DNA of 64,000 nt from Spirosoma sp. KUDC1026. GTDB lineage: Bacteria > Bacteroidota > Bacteroidia > Cytophagales > Spirosomataceae. A program made the translations under genes and the position numbers. The stretch spans positions 2,464,001 through 2,528,000 of the forward strand of contig NZ_CP056032.1 in NCBI RefSeq assembly GCF_013375035.1. The letters run 5' to 3'. Shown piece after piece: positions 16,801 to 24,596 of this stretch. Position 1 is the first letter of the stretch. Each line of letters opens with the position of its first letter. The notes beneath the pieces are model-generated. The model did no database searches. It saw only the letters and a program-made list of their open reading frames with translations, and had not been told where the DNA came from.

Positions 16801-17707
16801 GGCGCACAACACCGGGATCAAAGCAGGCGAAACCGTTACGATCAGCAAAGGCAACAATGGCCCCTGGAGCACCGACTTCGGCGTAACGTTCGAACGGGCG
16901 GGCAAGTACACGATTGCGGCCAGCCTGGACCGCGAGAATAAAATTGCCGAAAGTAACGAGCAGAACAACGAAGCCCGGCACACGCTGACCTACCGCGCTC
17001 CGCAAAGCCTGAGTGCCTATGTGCTCGAACGCGCCAGCCGCAGCTACGCATCGACAGCATCCGTCGATTCAGTTATTGCACTGCTTCGTCAGTCGCAGAA
17101 ACTGGATCCGGCACAGGGCGAGGCTGTTGTGAAAGGGGTAGCCGAAGGCTGGAACCTGAAACAGAAAGCTCAGCTGGGGGCCAGTGATAAAACATTCCTG
17201 GCCAGCCTGACCAACTCAGTGTCGGCTGATAACAAAGAGCGGCTGGTTCGCCTGTATGAGTCGTGGGGCATGGCCAAGGCCGAACCCGTCGATCCGAACG
17301 TAGTGGTCATCCAGATGAAAACGGTTCGGGAAGCCATGCGTTTCGACAAGAAAGAATTTTCGGTGCCCGCTGGTAAGCAGATCGAAATCGTCATCGAGAA
17401 TCCAGACGCTATGCAGCACAACCTGGTTATCGGCAAGCCGAAAACGATGGAGGCAATCGGAGCAGCCGCCGATAAGATGATCACGGCAAAAGATGGCGCG
17501 GAAAAGAACTACGTACCAACCATGCCGCAGATTGTTGCTGCTACGCCGTTGATCAACCCTGATCAGACCTACCGGCTCAAGTTTACGGCTCCGGCTACCC
17601 CCGGCGAGTATCCGTACGTGTGTACCTTCCCCGGCCACTGGCGCCTGATGAACGGCACGATGAAAGTGGTTAAAGAAAGTACCAAGCCAATTACCACTGC
17701 GAAATAA
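13841..17707 (+). CDS. Multidomain lipoprotein: ThuA, PVC-type dehydrogenase propeller, HEAT, CARDB, azurin
   Basis: The best start is the ATG at 13841 (MKKVLTALGLVAVLTQCARP, a lipoprotein signal with a somewhat unusual LTQC box), giving about 1288 residues; the frame is open upstream but overlaps the previous gene. Order by rough residue: ThuA-like domain 49-267; membrane-bound dehydrogenase propeller 314-685 (HPIAMAWDEKGRLFVL, HYGFDNWIWGSVGYSG, WVVDWYSYIIQHNP); HEAT-like repeats 690-880; His-rich linker (GHQHHTGAHG); CARDB-like domain ~922-1055; helical stretch; azurin/plastocyanin domain ~1154-1283. The azurin domain keeps its copper ligands (MQHNLVI; YVCTFPGHWRLMNG). No CxxCH haem site is seen. 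Inference: an envelope sugar or alcohol dehydrogenase that passes electrons to its own blue-copper centre. Confidence 0.88.
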   Translation: MKKVLTALGLVAVLTQCARPSGTQTTGRQSAVSKETAARQTTPRRANPRRIEILFLGDNGHHKPIERVPEIMAALGNKGINFTYTDKLEDLNPDNLNKYDGLLIYANWDSIPKPQEKAMLDYVAAGHGVIPVHCASYCFRNSAEYVDKVVGGQFWRHRMDTIQTRFTQPNNPITMGLQSFKAYDETYLHSHLQADNNVLAVREVKADQLKDLADAGRPNAKEEPYTWTRTYGKGRVFYTAYGHDERTWTQPGFQQLLERGILWAVGDEVKKLHDELNPQAFAYQEAPQLPNYEKRAGPQLEQKPLSSEESMKHIQVPVEFTMDLFAQEPNVMHPIAMAWDEKGRLFVLVTKDYPNERKDSGGSDFIVICEDTNKDGKADKFTNFAEGLSIPTGMAFANGGLYVSQAPHMLFLQDTNGDDKADVKKIVFSGFGTFDTHAGPSNLHYGFDNWIWGSVGYSGFNGKVGADSVKFGQGFFRFKPDGSKLEYVTATSNNTWGLGFTETGDIFGSTANNAHGWYMAIPNRYFNGGGHLRENGSRSTDTHKDMKPITEKVRQVDVFGGFTAAAGHNFYTARSFPKKYWNKVAFVSEPTGHIVHQNVMQKKGTDFEDAEGFNLMAGSDEWFAPVFAEVGPDGAVWVVDWYSYIIQHNPTPEGAKNGAGNAYETPLRDFTHGRIYRVGYSKAPAYTPMTLSKERPADLVAALKNDNMFWRTTAQRLLIDRNNKDVVPQLIALVNDQSVDEIGINPAAIHALWTLHGLGALDGTNEQAVAAATKALKHPCHGVRKTAVQVLPRTQPSASALLQADALNDKEPLVVLNTLLAFSEMPTSDPVQKAVLARLEKVNKEGSEVNDRWLPDAFACVLTEKNGQMMKTYLKQVSMNTPAQPKASSDMGHQHHTGAHGPNASSEPMQTTRAATKPVSATQPDLLVAAIRTTPESPAVQERARIFIDVTNAGGVDIPAGTAIPLTVRIEGPTGSADPAKINYVSVAHNTGIKAGETVTISKGNNGPWSTDFGVTFERAGKYTIAASLDRENKIAESNEQNNEARHTLTYRAPQSLSAYVLERASRSYASTASVDSVIALLRQSQKLDPAQGEAVVKGVAEGWNLKQKAQLGASDKTFLASLTNSVSADNKERLVRLYESWGMAKAEPVDPNVVVIQMKTVREAMRFDKKEFSVPAGKQIEIVIENPDAMQHNLVIGKPKTMEAIGAAADKMITAKDGAEKNYVPTMPQIVAATPLINPDQTYRLKFTAPATPGEYPYVCTFPGHWRLMNGTMKVVKESTKPITTAK

Positions 17708-17745
17708 ACAATCGACCGTCAGTTCGCTGTTCGAACGAAAGTTTA

Positions 17746-17804
17746 TCACTAAAATGGCCTGCCTCGGAACAGTTTTAACTGTCTGGGGCAGGCCATTTTA
17801 GTGA
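17746..17804. terminator. Perfect 18-bp bidirectional hairpin with inner hairpin
   Basis: 17746-17763 is perfectly complementary to 17787-17804. Within the loop, ACAGT and ACTGT form a second small stem. The outer stem has AAAA/TTTT ends. It lies between the convergent azurin-fusion gene and the histidine kinase gene and can terminate both. Confidence 0.8.
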
Positions 17805-17820
17805 GGAGTGAAGAGGGAAA

Positions 17821-18747
17821 TTAATGCATGACGGCACTGCTAGCACTGGTGTAAGCCGGTAGCAAAGAGGTTGTCGGAATAAAGATCTGAAATTCGCTGC
17901 CACTGCCCAGAGCGCTTTTAACCTCGATCCGCCAGTCGTGAGCCTGAATAATACGCTGCACATAACTCAGCCCCAGACCAAATCCCTTAATGCTGGGCTG
18001 ATTCCGGTCGTGGTGCCGGAAAAACGGCTGGAAAATCTGGCGTACCGTGCTGGACGACATCCCAACACCCCGGTCGCGAACGGCAAGCGTCATGCCCTTA
18101 GCGTCTACCTGTTCGTGAATGCTGATTTCCGGCTCGGCAGAACTGTATTTGATTGCGTTGTCCAGTAGATTATGCAGTACGTTAGTCAGATGCAGCCGGT
18201 CGGCCAGCAGGTGCGTATTCGTGTCGGAAAGCACCAATTGCAGGTAGTTACCATGCCGTTCGGCAATGGAATTAAGCAGTTGATGCACATGAATTGGCTC
18301 CGGATTAATGGACAGCGTCTGGCAATCGGCCTTGGCTACCGACAGCATCGTTTCGACCTGGTGTTGCAACCGTTCGGTTTCTTCCCGAATAATGCGAACA
18401 TATTTTTCGGTTCGGGCCGGGTGGTCACGGGCAATGGGTGAATCCAGAATATCAGCCGACATCCGGATGGCGGCAATGGGCGTTTGAAATTCGTGGACGA
18501 TCGAATGAAGAATCTCTGTCTGGACCATCGAGTGCTGCCGCCGGTTGACCAGCCGCCAGAGAGCGTATCCAAATAAAACCTGTGAAGCAAGGGCCAGCAA
18601 AAACAAACTCACCCAGCGCATGGATGGCGGCACCGGCGAGACAAACGGGGGGAGCCAGGACCAGTTGAGATAGAGGAGTCCTGACGTAGCCAAAACCAAC
18701 ATAGGGGCAAAGGCAATAAAGGAAGAATTGCGGTAGAGGTTGACCAT
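17821..18747 (-). CDS. Orphan sensor histidine kinase
   Basis: About 308 residues from the ATG at 18747; an upstream extension to 18879 is Cys/Tyr/Trp-rich and unlikely. Two hydrophobic segments (FIAFAPMLVLATSGLLYL and WVSLFLLALASQVLFGYAL) precede the kinase core. The core comprises the H-box with HEFQTPIAAIRM (phospho-acceptor His), the N-box HNLLDNAIKYS, G1 VRDRGVGM and G2 GFGLGLSYV. There is almost no periplasmic sensing loop, so it may sense within the membrane or via a partner. No response regulator is adjacent; the nearest regulators in the window (LytTR, AraC) are not obvious partners. Confidence 0.88.
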   Translation of the reverse strand: MVNLYRNSSFIAFAPMLVLATSGLLYLNWSWLPPFVSPVPPSMRWVSLFLLALASQVLFGYALWRLVNRRQHSMVQTEILHSIVHEFQTPIAAIRMSADILDSPIARDHPARTEKYVRIIREETERLQHQVETMLSVAKADCQTLSINPEPIHVHQLLNSIAERHGNYLQLVLSDTNTHLLADRLHLTNVLHNLLDNAIKYSSAEPEISIHEQVDAKGMTLAVRDRGVGMSSSTVRQIFQPFFRHHDRNQPSIKGFGLGLSYVQRIIQAHDWRIEVKSALGSGSEFQIFIPTTSLLPAYTSASSAVMH

Positions 18748-18880
18748 CAACGTACGTAGTTTACGGGGGACAATCGATTCGTAAATAAAGTACCACAAGC
18801 AGACATACTCAGAATAATATTGAGTAGAATTACAGAAAAAGCAACAAAAAAGATACCAATATGACCATTTATAAAACAAA

Positions 18881-18903
18881 AAAAACCTACCAGGTAGGTT
18901 TTT
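18881..18903 (-). terminator. Terminator of the histone-like gene
   Basis: AAAAACCTAC and GTAGGTTTTT form a 10-bp stem around a 3-nt loop; on the minus strand the stem runs into more T residues. It lies 26 bp after the stop of the leftward Lys/Ala-rich gene and inside the leader of the histidine kinase gene. Confidence 0.7.
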
Positions 18904-18929
18904 ATAACTAAGTAGATAATAAATGCTGG

Positions 18930-19364
18930 TTAACTTTCGGTGCTTGGCTCGGTAGCTGGTGCGGCCTTTGGTGCCGCCGTGGTTTTTTTAGGAGCTGCTG
19001 TTCTAGTGCGGGTAGTTGCTTTGGGAGTAACAACGGCGGGCGTCGAAATCGAAGCTGCTGGATGTGCTACGACGTTCTTGCTGGCAGTACGTTTGGCGTT
19101 TTTTGCCGCCTTTTCTGCATTCTTCTTAGCCTTTGCTGCTTCCTTCTTGGCTTTCTTGGTAGCCGATTTTTTCGGCTTTTCGGTTTTCTTCTCAGCCTTA
19201 TCCATCAATTTACCCAATTTCTTGGCCAGCTTCTTCGCTGATTTCTCGATGGATTTTTTCATTTTTTTTGTGGCCTGACCGGCTTCACCGAGCTTACTCT
19301 CGATCGAACTGATGATGTCTGACGTCAGCGTACTATACTTACTTTCTGCGCTTTTAGTTGCCAT
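18930..19364 (-). CDS. Histone-H1-like Lys/Ala-rich protein
   Basis: Encodes 144 residues. The first ~35 (MATKSAESKYSTLTSDIISS...) form a mixed, probably helical, head. Residues ~35-95 are dominated by Lys and Ala (KKLAKKLGKLMDKAEKK, KKAKKEAAKAKKNAEKAAKN), and the tail is a Pro/Ala/Thr-rich stretch with scattered Lys/Arg. This composition is that of eukaryotic H1 tails and bacterial AlgP/HC1-like proteins, which bind DNA without sequence specificity. Nucleoid compaction is inferred from composition only. It has its own terminator. Confidence 0.75.
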   Translation of the reverse strand: MATKSAESKYSTLTSDIISSIESKLGEAGQATKKMKKSIEKSAKKLAKKLGKLMDKAEKKTEKPKKSATKKAKKEAAKAKKNAEKAAKNAKRTASKNVVAHPAASISTPAVVTPKATTRTRTAAPKKTTAAPKAAPATEPSTES

Positions 19365-19439
19365 TGGATTTGGTAGGAAAAAATCTACAAATAAATAAGC
19401 TTTTTTTGTGACAATGAAAAGCCCAATGTTAAGTTTTTG

Positions 19440-19970
19440 TTATGTTTTCTGCAGAAAGTCCCAGCAGACAATGCCCGCCGTTACGGCAATATTCAGGGAA
19501 TGTTTCGTGCCAAACTGAGGGATTTCCAGCACGACATCAGCTGCCTCAACCAGCTCGTTCCGAACGCCATTGACTTCATTACCAAATACAAAGGCGTATT
19601 GTTTACCAACCGTCGGTGAAAATTTCGTCAGAGATGTACTACCCTCTGCCTGCTCGACAGCAGCCACGATCCAGCCCGCTGCCTGTAACTGTCTGGCAAG
19701 CGTAACCACATCGGGTACATATTCCCAACTAACGGATTCAGTTGCGCCGAGTGCCGTTTTTGTTATATCGCGGTGGGGAGGGGTACCGGTAATGCCGCAG
19801 AGATATATTTTCTGCGCCCGAAAGGCATCGGCTGTCCGAAATACTGACCCGACATTATTCAGGCTGCGGATGTCGTCCAGGATGAGACAATACGGAAATT
19901 TTTCGGCGTTTTTGAAATCGTCGACAGTTAACCGGTTGAGTTCGTCGAGGGCAAGTTTACGGGGAATCAT
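19440..19970 (-). CDS. TrmH/SpoU-family RNA methyltransferase
   Basis: About 176 residues from the ATG at 19968-19970 (MIPRKLALDELNRL); a longer frame to 20006 adds atypical residues. SPOUT-fold motifs are present: ILDDIRSLNNVGSVFRTAD (motif 1 with the catalytic Asn/Arg), FVFGNEVNGVRNELVEAADV (motif 2) and IPQFGTKHSLNIAVTAGIV (motif 3 at the SAM-binding knot). It probably 2'-O-methylates tRNA or rRNA in the cytoplasm; the target position cannot be read from the sequence. It stands alone, divergent from treZ. Confidence 0.9.
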   Translation of the reverse strand: MIPRKLALDELNRLTVDDFKNAEKFPYCLILDDIRSLNNVGSVFRTADAFRAQKIYLCGITGTPPHRDITKTALGATESVSWEYVPDVVTLARQLQAAGWIVAAVEQAEGSTSLTKFSPTVGKQYAFVFGNEVNGVRNELVEAADVVLEIPQFGTKHSLNIAVTAGIVCWDFLQKT

Positions 19971-20141
19971 GTAAAGTAGGACAAATTCGGGCAAAGCTAC
20001 GGCCAAATCCTTATTTGCCTAAACTCAAAACCAGGTCTGTTGTTGATACATCAATTAGCTTGTTGAAACTTTCCCCGTCAGTGCGTTCAGCGCAGGCCGG
20101 GCAGGTTTGATCAGCTAATAGACAGCTATACCAACACCTCT

Positions 20142-21992
20142 ATGCTTAACCGCATCTTTGTCAGTAAACCGTCGCTGGGCGTTGGTTTCACCGACGCCGG
20201 ACGTGCCGAAATAAACCTGTGGGCGCCTTATGCCAGTAAAGTGTCACTTGATCTGCCGGAGCGTGGTATTACGTTGCCAATGGAAAAAGGCAATTTCGGG
20301 TACTGGTGGATCAACACCGACAAATTGAAGCAGGGCGACTTGTATCAGTACGTACTGGATGATGACAAAAAGCGCCCCGACCCCGTGTCGGTGTCGCAGC
20401 CCCAGTGCGTAAACGGGCCATCGCGGGCGCTGGATGTCTGCCGGTATGACTGGCAAGACACTGCCTGGACGAATCCACCGCTGGCCGAGTATATCATTTA
20501 CGAACTCCACGTGGGTACGTTCACGCCAGAAGGGACCTTTGCGGCCCTGGAGGAAAAGCTCGATTACCTGAAAGAACTGGGCATCACCGCTATTGAAATA
20601 ATGCCCGTGGCTCAGTTTCCCAACTCACGAAACTGGGGCTATGACGGGGTGTATCCGTACGCGGTGCAGGATTCATACGGGGGAGCGGTGGCGTTGCAAC
20701 ACCTGGTAGATGCCTGCCACGACAAAGGGCTGGCGGTTATTCTGGACGTGGTCTACAACCATATGGGGCCGGAAGGCAGCGTGTTTAACGATTATGGGCC
20801 CTACCACACCAAAAAGTACTGCACCCCCTGGGGGGACGCCATAAATTTCGACGATGAGTGGTGCGATGGTGTCCGTCATTATTTTACCGAAAACGCACTC
20901 ATGTGGTTCCGTGATTTTCATGTCGATGCGTTGCGACTGGACGCCGTGCACCACCTAAAAGATTTCAGTACGAACCATATCCTGCGGGAAATGAAACAGT
21001 GCGTCGACAAACTTGCTGCCGAAACGGGCCGGCAGTATTACCTGATTGCCGAATGCGATCTAAATGATCCGGTATTCATTGATCCGCTGGAAAAGCGGGG
21101 GTATGGAATGGATGCGCAATGGTGCGACGAATTTCACCACGCCCTGCGGGTAGCCATTGGTGAGCCGCGGAACGGTTATTACGTCGATTTTAACGGCGTC
21201 AACGATCTGGCTAAAGCTTTCCAGGACGGCTACGTGTACGACGGGCAGTTTTCAAAACACCGGAAAAAGATGTTCGGGGCCAAAGCTGAAACCAATCCCG
21301 GACAGCAGCTGATTGTCTTCTCCCAGAACCACGACCAGATTGGCAACCGGATGCTGGGCGAGCGGAGTAATGAGTTGTATAGCAATGAAACTGCCAAGCT
21401 CATGGCGGGTGCGGTGCTGGTCAGTCCTTTTCTGCCTATGCTGTTCATGGGCGAGGAGTGGGGGGAAACCAATCCGTTTCTTTACTTCGTGAGCCATAAC
21501 GACCCGGAACTGGTTGAGCAGACCCGCCAGGGACGGGAAGGTGAATTTGCCGATTTTCAGCAGGAGGGTGACGTACCCGATCCGCTGGCCGATGATACGT
21601 TCCAGCGTTCGAAGCTGCAGTGGCAGTTATTGGATAAAGAGGAACATCAGGCCTTTTTTCAGTATTACCGAACGCTAATTGCTTTGCGCAAAGAGCACCC
21701 GGCCTTACGGAATCTAAATCGCTGGCAGATGATAATTACGCAGAATGTTGCCCAGTCATTGCTGGTTATGCACCGCTGGGAGGGGGATGAACACCTGCTT
21801 TGTCTGATGAACTTCTCACACGATACGCAATCCGCGACCCTGCCCGCCAGAAACCGGCGTTGGCGCCGTCAGCTGGATTCGGCCGATACAGCCTGGTGCG
21901 GGCCGGGTACTAGTACGCCCGAATACGCAACTGGGACCGCTACGTTTCTGTTGCAGCCTCAGTCGATGGTGCTTTACACCAGTATGCTCTAG
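20142..21992 (+). CDS. treZ: Malto-oligosyltrehalose trehalohydrolase
   Basis: Encodes 616 residues, a typical TreZ length. An N-terminal beta-sandwich (GFTDAGRAEINLWAPYA) is followed by the GH13 barrel: IIYELHVGTFTPEGTF, VILDVVYNHMGPEG, DALRLDAVHHLKD (nucleophile Asp), YLIAECDLNDP (acid/base Glu) and SQNHDQIGN (transition-state Asp). TreZ releases trehalose from maltooligosyltrehalose made by TreY. No treY is in the window, so its partner must lie elsewhere. Its stop is only 3 bp from that of the convergent GH13 gene, with no room for a terminator. Confidence 0.93.
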   Translation: MLNRIFVSKPSLGVGFTDAGRAEINLWAPYASKVSLDLPERGITLPMEKGNFGYWWINTDKLKQGDLYQYVLDDDKKRPDPVSVSQPQCVNGPSRALDVCRYDWQDTAWTNPPLAEYIIYELHVGTFTPEGTFAALEEKLDYLKELGITAIEIMPVAQFPNSRNWGYDGVYPYAVQDSYGGAVALQHLVDACHDKGLAVILDVVYNHMGPEGSVFNDYGPYHTKKYCTPWGDAINFDDEWCDGVRHYFTENALMWFRDFHVDALRLDAVHHLKDFSTNHILREMKQCVDKLAAETGRQYYLIAECDLNDPVFIDPLEKRGYGMDAQWCDEFHHALRVAIGEPRNGYYVDFNGVNDLAKAFQDGYVYDGQFSKHRKKMFGAKAETNPGQQLIVFSQNHDQIGNRMLGERSNELYSNETAKLMAGAVLVSPFLPMLFMGEEWGETNPFLYFVSHNDPELVEQTRQGREGEFADFQQEGDVPDPLADDTFQRSKLQWQLLDKEEHQAFFQYYRTLIALRKEHPALRNLNRWQMIITQNVAQSLLVMHRWEGDEHLLCLMNFSHDTQSATLPARNRRWRRQLDSADTAWCGPGTSTPEYATGTATFLLQPQSMVLYTSML

Positions 21993-21995
21993 AGA

Positions 21996-23705
21996 TTATT
22001 TGAGTCGGTACCACTGATAGCCGTAGCCTGGCAGCGAGAGCGGGTACGTATTGTTGGGGGCCGTGCGAACCTGCGTCTGGTCAAACTGACTAACCAGCGC
22101 CTGCCCATCGGTATGTTCCAGCGAAAGCTGAGCCGACTGTGATTGTGGGCTGAAATTGTGGACCATCACCAGCGATTTACCCTGCCAGTCGTAACGCATG
22201 GCCAGCACGTTGGGTACGCCGGTTTTGACGATCGTTGACGTGCCCAGACCAATTTCGGGATTGGCTTTTCGCAGTTGAATCAATCGGCTGATAAACGTCA
22301 GTAACGATTTCGGGTCCTGTGATTCGGTAGCTACATTGATACGTGGATAGCCGTAAAGTCCCTGGCTGATAACAGGCTTTACAGTGGTGTCGCTGGTCGA
22401 GAAACCGGCATGGCGGGACGTATTCCACTGCATTGGGGTCCGCACCGATTCGCGCTCTTTCAGACTCAGATCGTCGCCCATGCCTAGCTCTTCGCCGTAA
22501 CGAATCACGGGCGTGCCCGGTAACGAAAACAACAGGCTATAGGCCAGTCGAATCTGCCGGGCATCGCCCAGCATGGGGGCCAGCCGACGCCGAATACCGC
22601 GGTCGTAGAGCTGCATGTTTTTCTCCGGTCCCATTTTTTCGTAAACCTTATCGCGCTGTTTGTCGCTGAGCCGGCCCAGGTCGACTTCATCATGGTTCCG
22701 CAGGAAGAAGCCCCACTGAGCCGCCGACGGAATCTCCCGCGTAGCGTTCAGCGCGTCGACGAGTGGCTCCAGCTCGCCCGTTGCCAGCGCATAAAACAGG
22801 AACTGATTGGCGTAGAAGTTGAACATCATCTGCATACCTTCGTCATTCACGCCGAAATATTCGCGCTGATCTTTGGGATCGACGTTGGCTTCGCCCAGAA
22901 CAATCGCATCGCCCTTTTGCCACTGAATATATTTGTGCAGCATGTCGATGATCTCAAATTGTGGTTCGTACTCCTTCTTGTCCGGGTCGGCTTTTTCAAT
23001 CACGAACGGAACGGCATCCAGCCGGAACCCATCGACCCCCGCGTCGAGCCAATGTTTGATAATCTTGCGTACTTCCCGCTGAACGGCGGGATTCTGCATG
23101 TTGAGGTCGGGCTGGAAATCGTAGAAGCGGTGATAGTAATAAGCACCCGCCTGTTTGTCGTACGTCCAGATTTCTTTCTGTACACCCGGAAAAACCATGC
23201 CTTCATCATAATTCTCGGGTTGCTTGTCCGACCAGACGTACCACGACCGGTAGGGGGAATTTTTATCCTGACGCGCCTGCTTGAACCAGGGGTGCTGATT
23301 GGAAGTATGGTTAATGACCAGATCCATAATTACCCGAATTCCCTGCTGGCGGGCCTGCTGCATGAACGCATCGAAATCGGCGCGGGTGCCCAGCCGGTTG
23401 TCTATGGCGTAGTAGTCGGCAATATCATAACCATCATCGCCATTGGGGGTGGGCTGGAAGGGGGCGAGCCAGATAACGTCAACGCCCAGTTTTTTCAGGT
23501 AGCCGAGCCGCTGAGTCAGGCCGTTAAAATCGCCGGTGCCGTCGCCGTCCGAGTCGTTGAATACCTCAACATCAAGGTTATAGATCAAACTGTTTTTGTA
23601 CCACAGCTCGGATTTGAAATCGGGCGGGAGCGGTTTTTCGGTTGGTTTGTTCTCCTTACACTGGAAGCATAGGCAGGCACAGATAACAAGCAGCAGGTTT
23701 CGCAT
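21996..23705 (-). CDS. GH13 alpha-amylase-family lipoprotein, trehalose-synthase-like
   Basis: Encodes 569 residues from the ATG at 23705 (MRNLLLVICACLCFQCKEN), a lipoprotein signal with its Cys at residue 16; the longer frame to 23768 would bury this signal. GH13 motifs: VIMDLVINHTSNQHPWF, GVDGFRLDAVPFVIE (nucleophile Asp), IVLGEANVDP (acid/base Glu) and FFLRNHDEVDL (Asp). The overall sequence resembles trehalose synthase (maltose/trehalose interconversion) and related oligo-1,6-glucosidases, but here the protein is exported and lipid-anchored. The exact reaction is not determined. Confidence 0.88.
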   Translation of the reverse strand: MRNLLLVICACLCFQCKENKPTEKPLPPDFKSELWYKNSLIYNLDVEVFNDSDGDGTGDFNGLTQRLGYLKKLGVDVIWLAPFQPTPNGDDGYDIADYYAIDNRLGTRADFDAFMQQARQQGIRVIMDLVINHTSNQHPWFKQARQDKNSPYRSWYVWSDKQPENYDEGMVFPGVQKEIWTYDKQAGAYYYHRFYDFQPDLNMQNPAVQREVRKIIKHWLDAGVDGFRLDAVPFVIEKADPDKKEYEPQFEIIDMLHKYIQWQKGDAIVLGEANVDPKDQREYFGVNDEGMQMMFNFYANQFLFYALATGELEPLVDALNATREIPSAAQWGFFLRNHDEVDLGRLSDKQRDKVYEKMGPEKNMQLYDRGIRRRLAPMLGDARQIRLAYSLLFSLPGTPVIRYGEELGMGDDLSLKERESVRTPMQWNTSRHAGFSTSDTTVKPVISQGLYGYPRINVATESQDPKSLLTFISRLIQLRKANPEIGLGTSTIVKTGVPNVLAMRYDWQGKSLVMVHNFSPQSQSAQLSLEHTDGQALVSQFDQTQVRTAPNNTYPLSLPGYGYQWYRLK

Positions 23706-23894
23706 AGGGAACGTGGAGAAGCCAGAGATGGACTTGGTTGAGTGGGTATATACAGTACTAACTAACAAACGGCTATTGTTTCCGCCCGTTGCGACACTTT
23801 TCGGCGGATTGTTAGCTCACGATACTCACTTTTTAGGCGGTAGACCAATCAATTTCAGGCTACCGAGCGTTTTTCTACCGAATACAGCAAACTA

Positions 23895-24584
23895 ATGAAA
23901 AAGGAAGAAATTCGACTCGACGACTGGCAGCGTATTCTGTTCGGAATGGCTCCCCCCGAGTTTCTGTTAGAAACGCTCGTGCGAGCGATCGTCATTTACT
24001 TAATTCTGCTTGTGGTCGTCCGGTTGCTGGGAAAACGGATGAGCGGTCAGTTGACCCTCACCGAAATGTCGGTCATGGTGACTATTGGGGCCATCATTTC
24101 CCCGTCGCTGCAAGCCCCCGACCGGGGCATCGCCCTGGGAGTGCTAGCTATGATCTGCACCCTGACTTTTCAGCGGGGTATTACGTTGTTGGGTTTCGAC
24201 AACAAGAAAATCGAACAACTGACCCAGGGCGAAACGAGTATGCTGGTAAAAGACGGCATCATGCAGATCGATGCTATGTCGGAAACACGCATTTCCAAAC
24301 AACAGCTGTTTGCCCAGTTGCGCAAAAAGAACGTGTATAACGTCAGCCTGGTGAAGCGGATGTATATTGAAGCCGCCGGCTCGTTCAGCATCTACCCCTA
24401 CGTCGATAAAGACCGGCCTGGGTTATCGACACTGCCACCGGGTGACCAGGACGTACACACGATCCAGCAAAGCGTCGTGGATAAGGTAGCCTGTACCAAC
24501 TGCGGCCACACCGTCGACGTCAATCAGCAAAATCAGCCCTGTTCTGTCTGTCAGGAAACTGTCTGGACGCAGGCCGTTCTATAA
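23895..24584 (+). CDS. DUF421 (YetF-type) membrane protein with C-terminal zinc ribbon, copy 1
   Basis: Encodes 229 residues. Three membrane segments in the first ~95 residues (LETLVRAIVIYLILLVVVRL; SVMVTIGAIISPSL; IALGVLAMICTLTF) precede the soluble DUF421 domain (LVKDGIMQIDAMSETRISKQ; VKRMYIEAAGSFSIY). After this, the tail carries two CxxC pairs (CTNCGH and CSVCQE) like a zinc ribbon. DUF421 proteins are inner-membrane proteins, mostly of unknown function. A paralogue follows 12 bp later, so the two are probably co-transcribed and perhaps form a heteromer. Confidence 0.85.
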   Translation: MKKEEIRLDDWQRILFGMAPPEFLLETLVRAIVIYLILLVVVRLLGKRMSGQLTLTEMSVMVTIGAIISPSLQAPDRGIALGVLAMICTLTFQRGITLLGFDNKKIEQLTQGETSMLVKDGIMQIDAMSETRISKQQLFAQLRKKNVYNVSLVKRMYIEAAGSFSIYPYVDKDRPGLSTLPPGDQDVHTIQQSVVDKVACTNCGHTVDVNQQNQPCSVCQETVWTQAVL

Positions 24585-24596
24585 TTCTCCACATTC

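Noticed and set aside
18748-18879. Upstream extension of the histidine kinase
   Set aside because: The extra residues are Cys/Tyr/Trp-rich and unlike a protein start; the ATG at 18747 places the first membrane segment naturally and the region instead contains the terminator of the histone-like gene.
22692-23672. Rightward open frame of 326 codons opposite the GH13 lipoprotein gene
   Set aside because: It lies entirely antisense to a well-supported GH13 gene with all catalytic motifs, has no domain of its own, and reflects the codon bias of a GC-moderate genome.
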